Positions 1 through 6,630 of a DNA stretch of 6,793 bases are shown here, in pieces. Origin of the DNA: Candidatus Thorarchaeota archaeon (GTDB lineage: Archaea; Asgardarchaeota; Thorarchaeia; Thorarchaeales; Thorarchaeaceae). The position numbers were made by a program, and so were the translations under genes. Under the pieces are notes generated by a model. The model ran no database searches. It was not told the origin of the DNA and saw only the letters and a list, made by a program, of their open reading frames with translations. Positions within the stretch are counted from its first letter, which is position 1. Every line of letters begins with the position of its first letter. The stretch covers positions 1-6,793 of the forward strand of contig JAEORI010000318.1 in assembly GCA_016840965.1 (NCBI GenBank), read 5' to 3'.

Positions 1-861
1 TCAGCAGCATACAGTTCTTTAATTCCAATCAATACCATACTCTCATCAATTGCAGGTACTGCATTTTATTCATTAATTGCTATCATAGCCTACAGGAGCA
101 GTGGCAACTCTCTGAGAGCTGTCACCTTGGGCGGAATTTCCACAAGTAAACCAAATCTCATGAGAGCAGTATCTGTAAACATTGTAAGTCCGCTCCAATC
201 GATGATTCGAAAGGATCTCAAGTTAGCAACAAGAAATATCGGTTCAGCATTCATTTTTGCGGTTCCAATCTTTCTCATTGTCATGCTTTTTCCCATGCTT
301 CAATACTGGCGTGGTCCCGGTGGGTTCCTTAGAAGTATGAGCGCAATTACTGCTGTTGAGTACGCAAACCTATTCGGTGGCATCTCACTCGTATCAATTC
401 TGATGTTTGATACGCAAGGAGCTTCAGTTCATGAAGGTCTTCCATTGAGTTCGAAAATAGCTTTGAAATCGAAGACAGCTATTATGATTGTGCCATATAT
501 TATGGCTATGATTGCGTTGGATATAGTAATCCTGATTAATTCACCAATCTCTCCCTTGTTGCTCCTGATACCTTTAGTCCAAATACCCTGTGGATATGTA
601 ATCGGAATGACAGTAGGTGCTTTCGTTTACAAAGTCAGAGGTGGTGGACGGGTAGTAGCAGTAAATGTGACCTCCGATCAAGCAATGGGATTCGGATCTG
701 CAGCTATCGGAGCATTAGTTGGTATAGTACCTCTATTGGGATATGGTCAGGCGATGCTCTTCACTGGGTTGCAAATCATCAGCCTAGTCGTACAAGGTTT
801 ATTTGTTATTTTAATGGTCATTGCTGCATGGAGGCTAATTCCTAAACTTCTCAAGGATTGA
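1..861 (+). CDS. ABC-2-type transporter permease, C-terminal part (5' end outside window)
   Basis: The reading frame is open from the first base and ends at TGA 859-861, so 286 residues of a longer protein are visible; the TTG at 127 is internal and not a start. The visible part begins in a hydrophobic helix (about residues 6-31), passes a basic soluble linker (about 32-80) containing the stretch MIRKDLKLATRN, then shows about five to six more membrane helices (about 83-101, 117-136, 155-176, 180-207, 228-248, 254-280). The RKDL...RN segment before a helix, and the later EGLPLSSKIALKSKT segment between helices, resemble the membrane subunits of ABC-2-type exporters, where a charged RKD motif opens a permease half and an LPLS motif follows its second helix. 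I infer a two-half permease whose first half is upstream. No ATPase subunit is visible; it may precede this gene. The substrate is unknown. Confidence 0.5.
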   Translation, partial: SAAYSSLIPINTILSSIAGTAFYSLIAIIAYRSSGNSLRAVTLGGISTSKPNLMRAVSVNIVSPLQSMIRKDLKLATRNIGSAFIFAVPIFLIVMLFPMLQYWRGPGGFLRSMSAITAVEYANLFGGISLVSILMFDTQGASVHEGLPLSSKIALKSKTAIMIVPYIMAMIALDIVILINSPISPLLLLIPLVQIPCGYVIGMTVGAFVYKVRGGGRVVAVNVTSDQAMGFGSAAIGALVGIVPLLGYGQAMLFTGLQIISLVVQGLFVILMVIAAWRLIPKLLKD

Positions 862-965
862 AGCAACTAGACTAAAATAATTACAAAACCACCTTGATGG
901 CTCAACCCACTAAACCTTACATGTATTATCTTTCAATAAAATCGAAGCAGAATCAATCTACGCTC

Positions 966-970
966 AAGGA
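966..970 (+). promoter_or_regulatory. Ribosome binding site of the histidine kinase gene
   Basis: AAGGA lies 11 nt before ATG 982 but only 2 nt before TTG 973. A 2-nt gap is too short for normal initiation, so the site favours ATG 982 over the longer TTG reading. The 111-bp gap before the gene (862-972) shows only AT-rich tracts such as AAAATAATT near 874 and no convincing TATA element. Confidence 0.45.
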
Positions 971-981
971 TATTGAGTTCA

Positions 982-2232
982 ATGTTAGAGGATGAACCCA
1001 TTCAAGAAGAATTATCTGTATTCCAGAGGGTTCGCCAAATTCTGTTTGAGCCAACAGAATCTATACATTCTGATGTTCTTCGGATGAAGACTAGGCTCCT
1101 GTCTTTTGCACTATTCCTTATTGTTATTCTTCTGCCAATTATCCAGATTTTCCTTGGCATCTTTTTTGGTAATGTTCCACTATTTTTCCTAGCAACTGCT
1201 TTATTCTTCATGATTTACTTAATTAGTAGAACAAAGCATGCTGTTATTGCAGGTATGATTACAACCTTGGTCTTGGCTTTAATGCCTTACCTTTTTCTTC
1301 TAGTGGAATTCAACCGAGAACCGATGAGAGTAGCCCTAAATGTGATTATCTGGCCAGTTATTGCTGCGCTTTTTGGTAGTCAGTGGCTTACAGCAAAGTT
1401 AGAGGCTTTGCTCATCTCTGGTGAAACTTTCGGACTACTTGTTTTCTGCAATATTCATCCAGATATTGGACTTATGATTGCAATAGAACCTATAATAGAT
1501 CAGGCAGCTCTGTCTCTTGTTGTACTGATCTTTACATGGTCATTGAACTACTATGTGAACCAACTTGAGGAACATAAGAAGTTCCTCGAACAACGCCAGC
1601 GAGAACTTGAGGTTTATACATCCGTACTCACACACGATTTAGGTAATGACATGCAAATTGTTAGAGGTCATATTGAACTTCTCAATGAAACTATGGATAT
1701 ACCAATGGACAAGGAGTCATATATGATGACAACTCTTGCGGTGAGTGAGAGGATGTCTCGAGTTATCAAGTTATTTTCTGTTGTAGGCCGTGCAAGTGAG
1801 TATGATTTTCTTGAAACCCTTCAAACCATGGCTGACCGCGCCAAGCAAGCAAGTGGCGGAACCAAGGTCAGTCTCCTCTTAGAACCTGATATTCGGTCTG
1901 CTGATATTCGTCCCGGCATTCTTCTTCCACTAGTATTAGAGAACCTCCTGAGGAATACAGCTGACTATGTTGGTACGAGTGCTGTTGTAACTATCCGACT
2001 AGGACTTGTAGAGAAGACACTGATTATCACATATCGTGATAATGGACCTGGCATAGATCCGAAAATTAGGGATAAGATCTTTCAGAAGGGCGTGACAACA
2101 AAGGGCGAAGGAAAGGGTCTCGGTCTATATCTATCAAAAAGAATTGTTGAGTCCTATGGTGGTACAATTGAAATTTTAGACCAAAAAGAAGGACATGGTG
2201 CTGCATTTCTAATTTCAGTTCCAGTTCTGTGA
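982..2232 (+). CDS. Membrane-bound sensor histidine kinase, archaeal type
   Basis: This is a 416-residue sensor kinase. A cytosolic N-terminus of about 37 residues is followed by about five or six hydrophobic segments (near 39-59, 63-82, 86-108, 116-133, 142-157 and 165-189) that would form the membrane sensor; no PAS, GAF or HAMP domain is evident. A short charged helical linker (about 192-210, rich in E, K and Q) leads to the H-box, with His218 in HDLGND, the expected autophosphorylation site. The ATPase domain has the N-box with Asn325 (ENLLRNTADY), the D-box DNGPG at 353-357, the F-box around Phe367 and the G2 loop GEGKGLGL at 375-382, so all catalytic boxes look intact. The H-box lacks the proline common in bacterial HE/HDLRNP kinases; HDxRND forms are familiar in archaeal kinases. 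There is no fused receiver and no response regulator nearby, so the partner is unknown. TTG 973 would add three residues but is spaced badly from the Shine-Dalgarno. Confidence 0.93.
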   Translation: MLEDEPIQEELSVFQRVRQILFEPTESIHSDVLRMKTRLLSFALFLIVILLPIIQIFLGIFFGNVPLFFLATALFFMIYLISRTKHAVIAGMITTLVLALMPYLFLLVEFNREPMRVALNVIIWPVIAALFGSQWLTAKLEALLISGETFGLLVFCNIHPDIGLMIAIEPIIDQAALSLVVLIFTWSLNYYVNQLEEHKKFLEQRQRELEVYTSVLTHDLGNDMQIVRGHIELLNETMDIPMDKESYMMTTLAVSERMSRVIKLFSVVGRASEYDFLETLQTMADRAKQASGGTKVSLLLEPDIRSADIRPGILLPLVLENLLRNTADYVGTSAVVTIRLGLVEKTLIITYRDNGPGIDPKIRDKIFQKGVTTKGEGKGLGLYLSKRIVESYGGTIEILDQKEGHGAAFLISVPVL

Positions 2233-2276
2233 GTAATAACTTGGTTTAATTAGAAAGAAGAGCATAGCTTCTGGAT

Positions 2277-2885
2277 ATGGGACTTAGCTTTCGAAAGTAT
2301 CCTCTGACGACAATTTTTGGAATTTTAGTGGTCTTTCTCTATTGTGTGTTCACATTGGTATCATGGGCTCTCTATCCTGCTCCCTATGGCCCAATTACTC
2401 ACTATCTCAGCCGTCTGGGTAATTTCAACTACAGTCCATTTGGAGCTTATTTCTACAACTGGGGTTGCATACTGACTGGGTTCGCGTTAATTCCATTCTT
2501 CATTGGCTTGAAGGATTGGTACACTGAAAATCCTATTCAAAGAATAATCATGATTATCGGTCAGATACTTGGCATCGCCTCTGGATTTGCTTTGGCAGCA
2601 ATTGGTTTCTTTTCTGAAGATCTGGGTGATCCACATATGACTGCATCAGGCACATTTTTCAAGATTATCTTCTTCGTACTCATTCTCATCAACATAGCTC
2701 TTTTGCTTAATCCCATATTCAACAAGATAGTTGGAGCCTATGGTTTAGGAATCACACTCTCAGCCTTAGCCTTTGCACTAACAATTGAAGGTCCATCGAC
2801 TGAGTGGTATACTGTCTTCGGTTCACTTATCTTCGTAGGGCTTCTTGCCATTAACAGTATGCAGCTGCAGAAAAAGCAAGATTGA
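2277..2885 (+). CDS. DUF998 family integral membrane protein
   Basis: The 202-residue protein is almost wholly hydrophobic, with six predicted membrane helices (about 11-32, 60-78, 89-112, 124-146, 151-170 and 177-195). The loop after helix 1 contains a YLSRLG motif (43-48) followed by N61 and a glycine-rich helix. The loop after helix 3 contains SEDLGDPHMTASG with His120. This pattern, an S-x-LG loop plus a conserved histidine between helices 3 and 4, is what I know of the DUF998 family, whose molecular function is not established. The length fits a complete member. ATG 2277 is the first start after an in-frame TAG at 2265-2267; the Shine-Dalgarno is weak. It follows the kinase by 44 bp on the same strand and may be co-transcribed, but nothing in the sequence proves a functional link. 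Confidence 0.8.
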   Translation: MGLSFRKYPLTTIFGILVVFLYCVFTLVSWALYPAPYGPITHYLSRLGNFNYSPFGAYFYNWGCILTGFALIPFFIGLKDWYTENPIQRIIMIIGQILGIASGFALAAIGFFSEDLGDPHMTASGTFFKIIFFVLILINIALLLNPIFNKIVGAYGLGITLSALAFALTIEGPSTEWYTVFGSLIFVGLLAINSMQLQKKQD

Positions 2886-2888
2886 TTA

Positions 2889-2917
2889 TTGCCGCTTATT
2901 GTACCGTTCAGCGGCAA
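2889..2917. repeat. Perfect 8-bp inverted repeat downstream of the DUF998 gene
   Basis: TTGCCGCT (2889-2896) and AGCGGCAA (2910-2917) are exact reverse complements separated by 13 nt. The arms start 3 nt after the DUF998 stop codon and end on the TATA-like element before the transporter gene. It could be a transcript hairpin ending the upstream unit, or a protein binding site overlapping the promoter of the transporter. There is no T-run directly after the right arm, which argues against a classic intrinsic terminator. Confidence 0.45.
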
Positions 2918-2923
2918 ATATAT
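2916..2923 (+). promoter_or_regulatory. Possible TATA element of the MFS transporter gene
   Basis: AAATATAT resembles an archaeal TATA box and would place transcription start near 2945, giving a leader of roughly 65 nt before ATG 3012. The long leader and the lack of a clear BRE make this tentative. Confidence 0.3.
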
Positions 2924-2961
2924 GGTGCTAACTTTTTGCAAATTTGTTGGTAGTCATCGAC

Positions 2962-2977
2962 ACTGACTTAAGACAGT
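2962..2977. promoter_or_regulatory. 16-bp near-palindrome, candidate operator before the MFS gene
   Basis: ACTGACTTAAGACAGT reads the same on both strands except for one symmetric A/A mismatch, so seven of eight base pairs match around the CTTAAG centre. It lies 34 bp before the transporter start codon, in the expected region of the promoter or 5' leader. Symmetric sites of this size fit a dimeric winged-helix regulator. Its arms differ from the repeat before padR, so a different regulator is implied if it is real. Confidence 0.35.
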
Positions 2978-3011
2978 CTTATTTGTTCATGCAAGATTCC
3001 GAGGCTACCCG

Positions 3012-4274
3012 ATGACGCATGATAATTGGACTGCAGATGAACAGCGGAGAGACTCAAATCCAGGTTCACGTCCAGGGAAACTCGGCCTTAGCCCCAACCT
3101 CTGGAGATTGGCTGCAGTTATTGCTATTGCTCAATTTTCCACATCTCTTTGGAAATGGGAGTTTGGTATATTCCTCCAGGATAGTCTACTCTTCGAGCCT
3201 TGGCAACTAGGCGTTGTATTCTCTGTAGCTACTCTCACAGGTCTTCTTTCGAGCGGTTTCGCAGGATACATTGCGGATTTCATTGGTCGTCGATGGACTA
3301 TTGCGTTGGGTTTCATTCCGGTGACCATCGGACTCCTAACATTGTCTTTCTTCCCAATTTGGCCTATTGTGCCAATTCAATATGGTCTAGTATGGTTTGG
3401 CATGAGTACTGCTCGTCTCATGGCGAGAGCCATGCCTGCTGATGAGATAGCTGCTGATGATGGTAGTTATCCTGCAAGACGTCTGATGATGGTCATGATG
3501 CCTCTCTGGTTTGTTGATGCATTTGGACCACTCACTGGAACATTTCTCTTGAGCAGAGGGTTTCAATCTGGAGACCTCCATCTGATTGGTGCTTTTGCTT
3601 CGATTTTATCATTCGTTTCCGCGATTGTTCTTATCAAAGAATCCTTAGGACCTGAAATCATTAAGAAAGCCCGTGCTGGACCTAAGATTACTTTCAGAAG
3701 ATTAGGCCGTGAGTTTTGGTTAGTTACTTTTGCTATGCTTGGTATGTATTTCTGTTGGACTGCATCGACACCCTATCTTGGTAATCTTAGCGTAGGTTGG
3801 TGGAATGTTGATGATATCACCTATGGTCTTACGTGGAGTCTATTCTCCTTAACCGCCGCATTAGCTATGTATCCCGCAAGCTCATTTGCAGATCGGAATC
3901 TCAAGCGTGCATTACTGACAGGCGTAGTCGGGAATGGTTTCATTTTCATATGGTTTAGTCTCGGTAGTGGGGCGCTTATGATGTATGTAATCAATTTCTT
4001 TTGGGCAATTCCCTTTGTACTTTGGATCGGGGCAGAGAGAAGCATCATCGTTCTATCTGTGTCTAAGGAAACAAAGGGTCGCGCATTAGGAACATACGAT
4101 TTCTTAATGGGGATTCTAGGGATGTTTGGCCAGCTCTTCGGAGCTCTAATTTGGGAACTTACAGACAGCCTACGTGTTGTTTATTTCGTTGCTGGTATTG
4201 GTATGTGTTTAAGCTCAATCCTACTCTTTGTTGTCTTGAGGAATGTTAATCCCCCAAACAATAAGCGAGCTTAA
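3012..4274 (+). CDS. Major facilitator superfamily (MFS) transporter
   Basis: The 420-residue protein has the usual MFS length and about twelve hydrophobic helices, in two blocks of six separated by a charged loop (about 209-235, rich in K and R). Motif A is clear between helices 2 and 3: G85, D89, G92, R93 and R94 in GYIADFIGRR. The matching place in the second half (ASSFADRNLKR, about 289-299) keeps the aspartate and basic residues but has lost the glycine pattern. The soluble N-terminus (about 1-28) is polar. These features support a proton-driven or facilitated carrier in the cytoplasmic membrane; the substrate cannot be told, and both drug/metabolite efflux and nutrient uptake are possible. 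ATG 3012 has a GAGG Shine-Dalgarno at 3001-3004, 7 nt upstream. The gene stands apart from its neighbours by gaps of 126 and 103 bp, so it is probably its own transcription unit. Confidence 0.93.
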   Translation: MTHDNWTADEQRRDSNPGSRPGKLGLSPNLWRLAAVIAIAQFSTSLWKWEFGIFLQDSLLFEPWQLGVVFSVATLTGLLSSGFAGYIADFIGRRWTIALGFIPVTIGLLTLSFFPIWPIVPIQYGLVWFGMSTARLMARAMPADEIAADDGSYPARRLMMVMMPLWFVDAFGPLTGTFLLSRGFQSGDLHLIGAFASILSFVSAIVLIKESLGPEIIKKARAGPKITFRRLGREFWLVTFAMLGMYFCWTASTPYLGNLSVGWWNVDDITYGLTWSLFSLTAALAMYPASSFADRNLKRALLTGVVGNGFIFIWFSLGSGALMMYVINFFWAIPFVLWIGAERSIIVLSVSKETKGRALGTYDFLMGILGMFGQLFGALIWELTDSLRVVYFVAGIGMCLSSILLFVVLRNVNPPNNKRA

Positions 4275-4322
4275 GGTTACTAATTGACATTCTGCCGAAA
4301 ACCTTCATTTTCAGATTCGTTT

Positions 4323-4331
4323 CATATATAA
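4323..4331 (+). promoter_or_regulatory. Archaeal TATA box of the padR-fixCX-glcD operon
   Basis: CATATATAA is the best TATA match in the window. With the usual archaeal spacing of about 25 nt, transcription would begin near 4350-4355, leaving a leader of about 25 nt before the PadR start. It lies in the 103-bp gap after the transporter gene, and the genes that follow are tightly packed, so it probably drives the whole redox operon. Confidence 0.6.
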
Positions 4332-4332
4332 G

Positions 4333-4365
4333 TAGGTAGAATTCAACTGCGTAGAAATCTACCTA
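4333..4365. promoter_or_regulatory. Inverted repeat over the predicted start site, candidate PadR operator
   Basis: TAGGTAGA (4333-4340) and TCTACCTA (4358-4365) are perfect reverse complements separated by 17 nt. Inside, GTAGAAATCTAC (4351-4362) forms a second smaller inverted repeat, giving three copies of a TAGA/TCTA half-site. The repeat starts one base after the TATA box and covers the predicted transcription start, where a bound protein would block RNA polymerase. PadR proteins commonly repress their own operon by binding inverted repeats in this position, so I infer autoregulation. The half-sites do not match the ATGT/ACAT pattern known from PadR itself. Confidence 0.5.
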
Positions 4366-4377
4366 GCTGTGATGTGA

Positions 4378-4920
4378 ATGAGCAAGCAGATTAAACTGTT
4401 CCTTCCCACACCTGAAAAACTCACGCCTATTCAACTCCTTATCATGATTCAACTTCTCAAAGCCTCAAAATATGGTTATGAGATAATCAGAGGTCTTCGT
4501 GATGGATTCAAAGGTGCTTGGGAGCCAAAGACTGGAACAGTCTATCCTGCACTTCATGCATTGGTTAAGAAGGGATATATTGCAAAGAGTATCACCGATG
4601 AGAAGACACACTATTATCTCACTGACGCTGGGAGAAAAAAAATGCAAGATATCAGCGATTACGTAGCTGAGTATCTCATGATTAATTCAAGATTCATTGA
4701 ATCCACAGTAAATAGCATGCCTCCGGTTTTCACTCAGGAAGTCTTTAACAAAATCCACCAGTCTGGCATTGATGAGATTCTTCCAGAGGCCACGATTCTA
4801 GATGCCATTGGACAACTACCTGATAGGAATCTGAAGAGAGCATTTCTTGAGTTGCGAAAAAATATCCTTCAGCGAAAGATGAAGCTAGTGAATAAGCAAT
4901 TGAAAGATTTGGACTCATGA
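4378..4920 (+). CDS. PadR-family transcriptional regulator
   Basis: The 180-residue protein has the PadR winged-helix domain at about 15-90: a first helix LTPIQLLIMIQLL, then YGYEI (32-36), the recognition region TGTVYPALHALVKKGYI (52-68), and the wing ending in THYYLTDAGRKKM (77-89). The remainder (about 90-180) is helical and charged, with a possible coiled coil at 150-178 expected to form the dimer interface; its length resembles PadR proteins with a full C-terminal dimer domain. The start is fixed by an in-frame TGA (4375-4377) directly before ATG 4378; GTGAT at 4369-4373 may act as a Shine-Dalgarno. Being the first gene of the operon, under a TATA box followed by an inverted repeat, it is probably an autorepressor that also controls the downstream redox genes. 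Its inducer is unknown; an operon substrate or redox-related small molecule would be a natural guess. Confidence 0.92.
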   Translation: MSKQIKLFLPTPEKLTPIQLLIMIQLLKASKYGYEIIRGLRDGFKGAWEPKTGTVYPALHALVKKGYIAKSITDEKTHYYLTDAGRKKMQDISDYVAEYLMINSRFIESTVNSMPPVFTQEVFNKIHQSGIDEILPEATILDAIGQLPDRNLKRAFLELRKNILQRKMKLVNKQLKDLDS

Positions 4921-4926
4921 GGTGAT
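4919..4926 (+). promoter_or_regulatory. Strong ribosome binding site overlapping the padR stop codon
   Basis: GAGGTGAT is a full 8-base match to the archaeal anti-Shine-Dalgarno and shares two bases with the padR TGA stop (4918-4920). It ends 3 nt before TTG 4930. It decides that start, because the stop bars any longer reading and the next in-frame ATG, at 5104, lies beyond the FAD-binding glycine motif. The overlap suggests translational coupling between the two genes. Confidence 0.8.
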
Positions 4927-4929
4927 TGT

Positions 4930-6333
4930 TTGAAAGAGTATGATATTTTAATCGTAGGAGCTGGTCCCGGAGGTTCACTTGCGGCAAAGGAAGCAGTAGA
5001 GAAAGGTTTTAGGACCATCTTCTTTGAACGGGGTCGAAAACCAGGGGAGAAGAATTCCTCAGGTTCCGGGTTAGGCCCTCGTTTGTGGCGAGAATTTGAC
5101 TTCATGAAAGAACTTTCTCCTGATGTTTGCCCATCAATGAGAGCAGGTGCCGCAGCTCGGAATTACTTTGTCAATACTGACGGTGAAGTAACTGGTTACA
5201 TCATGACAAAGCCTACTGATTCCGTGACATATGAGCCTGCAAAAAGCTGGATTACGATGAATTGTTACCGAAGTGAATTCGATCCTTGGCTTGCCCAGTT
5301 TGCAGTTGATGCCGGAGCGGAACTAAGAACATCAACACTTGTCACTGGTCTCTTGAAAGAAGAGGGTAAAGTTACTGGAGTTATTGATGAAAAGGGTGAG
5401 AAGTACAAGGGTTTCGTTATAGGTGCCGATGGAGCTATCTCCATGGTTGCTCAACAATCGGGATTGCGACCGAGGTGGGATCAGAAACAGGTGACGATAG
5501 TTCCACAATATGACTTTGAATGTTCACCCTCCAAGATAGACGATATAATGGGCGATGAAGCATTAGCTGTATGGTGGTCTGCTATTTTCCCTGCTTCCTA
5601 TCAGGTGTTCTTCAATGATGGATTCCACATTGGATTGGGAAATTGGATGACCTGGTGGGACAAGAATCCAGTGCATTATCTTAACAAGGTTGTAAACCTG
5701 AAATACTTCAAGAGATTGGTTAGAATACTTGACGCAAAACCTAGGGAGTTTCAAGTTCACCTTTTACCATGGCAAGGCATGCCATACAATACCCACACTG
5801 ATAATGTGATTCTGATAGGTGATGCTGGAGGATTTCCATGTCCGCTTGAAGCTGAAGGTATCTATCCCGCAATGATTACTGCAAGAGCTGCAATAGAGAC
5901 CGCAGCTGAAGCGATATCAGAAGAGGACACTTCCAAAAAATTCCTTTCAATCTTTGACACGAAATGGATGGCTACTTCGGTGGGAGAAGATTTCAAGGCT
6001 GGTCCAGAGCTTTCAAGCATTTGGAGAGCACTTCCATTCAATCCGAAGGAGACTATGTCTTGGTTTGTCCCCATGTTCATGGAGATAATTGGAGGAATCA
6101 TTGACTGGTCAGAACCACACCCGGTCAGAGTAAGGCAGATTGCCCGGAGAGTCAAACAATATCTCCCCCAAGCTATACCATTCATTATGAAAGAAGTGAT
6201 TCCACTTCTAACAGCTATCTTAGGAGAAGACAAGATGGATCTGCTCACGGATCCTGAGAAACTACTAACAGAGATGCCAGAGATCGAGGAAGCTTTAGGT
6301 AAAGCTTTCATGACAACCGATGAGGAGGAATAA
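4930..6333 (+). CDS. FixC-like FAD-dependent oxidoreductase (ETF-quinone oxidoreductase / geranylgeranyl reductase superfamily)
   Basis: The 467-residue flavoprotein begins with a Rossmann fold: GAGPGG at 10-15, with Glu33 ending the second strand (FFERGRK) to hold the FAD ribose. GADGAIS (165-171) and the late FAD motif IGDAGGF with LEAEGIYPAM (296-314) follow in the normal order for FixC and geranylgeranyl reductase proteins. The tail after about 345 is helical and ends in an acidic run, making the protein somewhat longer than a typical FixC. No secretion signal or transmembrane helix is seen. What separates FixC from lipid reductases here is the neighbour: a FixX-like ferredoxin starts 5 nt downstream, as in fixABCX operons. 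Its likely role is moving electrons between the ferredoxin or a partner dehydrogenase and a quinone-type acceptor, but reduction of an isoprenoid substrate cannot be excluded. Translation starts at TTG 4930, 9 nt after the padR stop and in the same frame. Confidence 0.85.
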   Translation: MKEYDILIVGAGPGGSLAAKEAVEKGFRTIFFERGRKPGEKNSSGSGLGPRLWREFDFMKELSPDVCPSMRAGAAARNYFVNTDGEVTGYIMTKPTDSVTYEPAKSWITMNCYRSEFDPWLAQFAVDAGAELRTSTLVTGLLKEEGKVTGVIDEKGEKYKGFVIGADGAISMVAQQSGLRPRWDQKQVTIVPQYDFECSPSKIDDIMGDEALAVWWSAIFPASYQVFFNDGFHIGLGNWMTWWDKNPVHYLNKVVNLKYFKRLVRILDAKPREFQVHLLPWQGMPYNTHTDNVILIGDAGGFPCPLEAEGIYPAMITARAAIETAAEAISEEDTSKKFLSIFDTKWMATSVGEDFKAGPELSSIWRALPFNPKETMSWFVPMFMEIIGGIIDWSEPHPVRVRQIARRVKQYLPQAIPFIMKEVIPLLTAILGEDKMDLLTDPEKLLTEMPEIEEALGKAFMTTDEEE

Positions 6334-6338
6334 AACAG

Positions 6339-6608
6339 ATGAAGATTGACCACAAGAAACTCGTGAAGAGAATTCCTGGTACTGGCGACTTCATCAGTAT
6401 AGAAAACGAAAAATGTACTCTTTGCGGGCGATGCCTTATAATCTGTGTAATGAATCTCTGGAAACAACGCGATGATACAGTGTATATCGTTGATGACTAC
6501 ACCTCACAATGTTTGGAATGCGGAGCATGCTCCCAAGTATGTGAGAGTGATGCAATACACTTCAGATTCCCTGCTGGGGGAACTGGAATAGTCTACGAGC
6601 AAGGATAA
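6339..6608 (+). CDS. FixX-like ferredoxin with two 4Fe-4S cluster motifs
   Basis: The 89-residue protein has two complete CxxCxxCxxxC motifs: Cys26, 29, 32 and 36 (CTLCGRCLIIC), and Cys58, 61, 64 and 68 (CLECGACSQVC). The C-terminus, FRFPAGGTGIVYEQG, matches the ending of FixX and of the ferredoxin domain of ETF-quinone oxidoreductase, which have a P-x-GG-x-G-x-x-Y signature. A true FixX role beside the FixC-like protein is therefore well supported. It is expected to bind two 4Fe-4S clusters and to act as the iron-sulfur partner of that flavoprotein in the cytoplasm or at the membrane face. The start ATG 6339 has an excellent Shine-Dalgarno, GAGGAGGAA at 6322-6330, lying inside the end of the upstream gene; the gap between the genes is 5 nt. 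Classical FixX has a less regular first cluster region, so this version is closer to a bacterial-type 2[4Fe-4S] ferredoxin with a FixX tail. Confidence 0.88.
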   Translation: MKIDHKKLVKRIPGTGDFISIENEKCTLCGRCLIICVMNLWKQRDDTVYIVDDYTSQCLECGACSQVCESDAIHFRFPAGGTGIVYEQG

Positions 6609-6630
6609 CAACGACTTAACTAGGAAACGT

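Noticed and set aside
127..861. Treating TTG 127 as the start of a complete 244-residue permease
   Set aside because: The frame is open back to base 1 and already encodes a membrane helix and linker there; no Shine-Dalgarno precedes 127.
862..972. Promoter for the histidine kinase in the 111-bp gap
   Set aside because: Only loosely AT-rich tracts are present. None matches a TATA box with a BRE at a sensible distance, so I did not list one.
3821..4048. Small - strand open frames inside the transporter gene
   Set aside because: They are antisense to conserved membrane helices of the MFS protein and show no family motif or ribosome binding site.
4292..4314. GAAAA/TTTTC hairpin after the transporter as a terminator
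   Set aside because: The stem is only five A/T-rich pairs (with a further CTG/CAG match across a bulge), and no T-run follows. This is too weak to call.
4378..4929. PadR and flavoprotein as a single gene broken by a stop
   Set aside because: Although both share a frame, the PadR protein is full length, the flavoprotein has its own strong Shine-Dalgarno, and the Rossmann motif starts where a normal N-terminus would be.
5862..6467. A 201-codon open frame on the - strand
   Set aside because: It lies antisense to the end of the flavoprotein and the start of the ferredoxin, both of which have clear family motifs and strong ribosome binding sites. Its translation is serine-rich and low in recognisable structure, as expected of a shadow frame.
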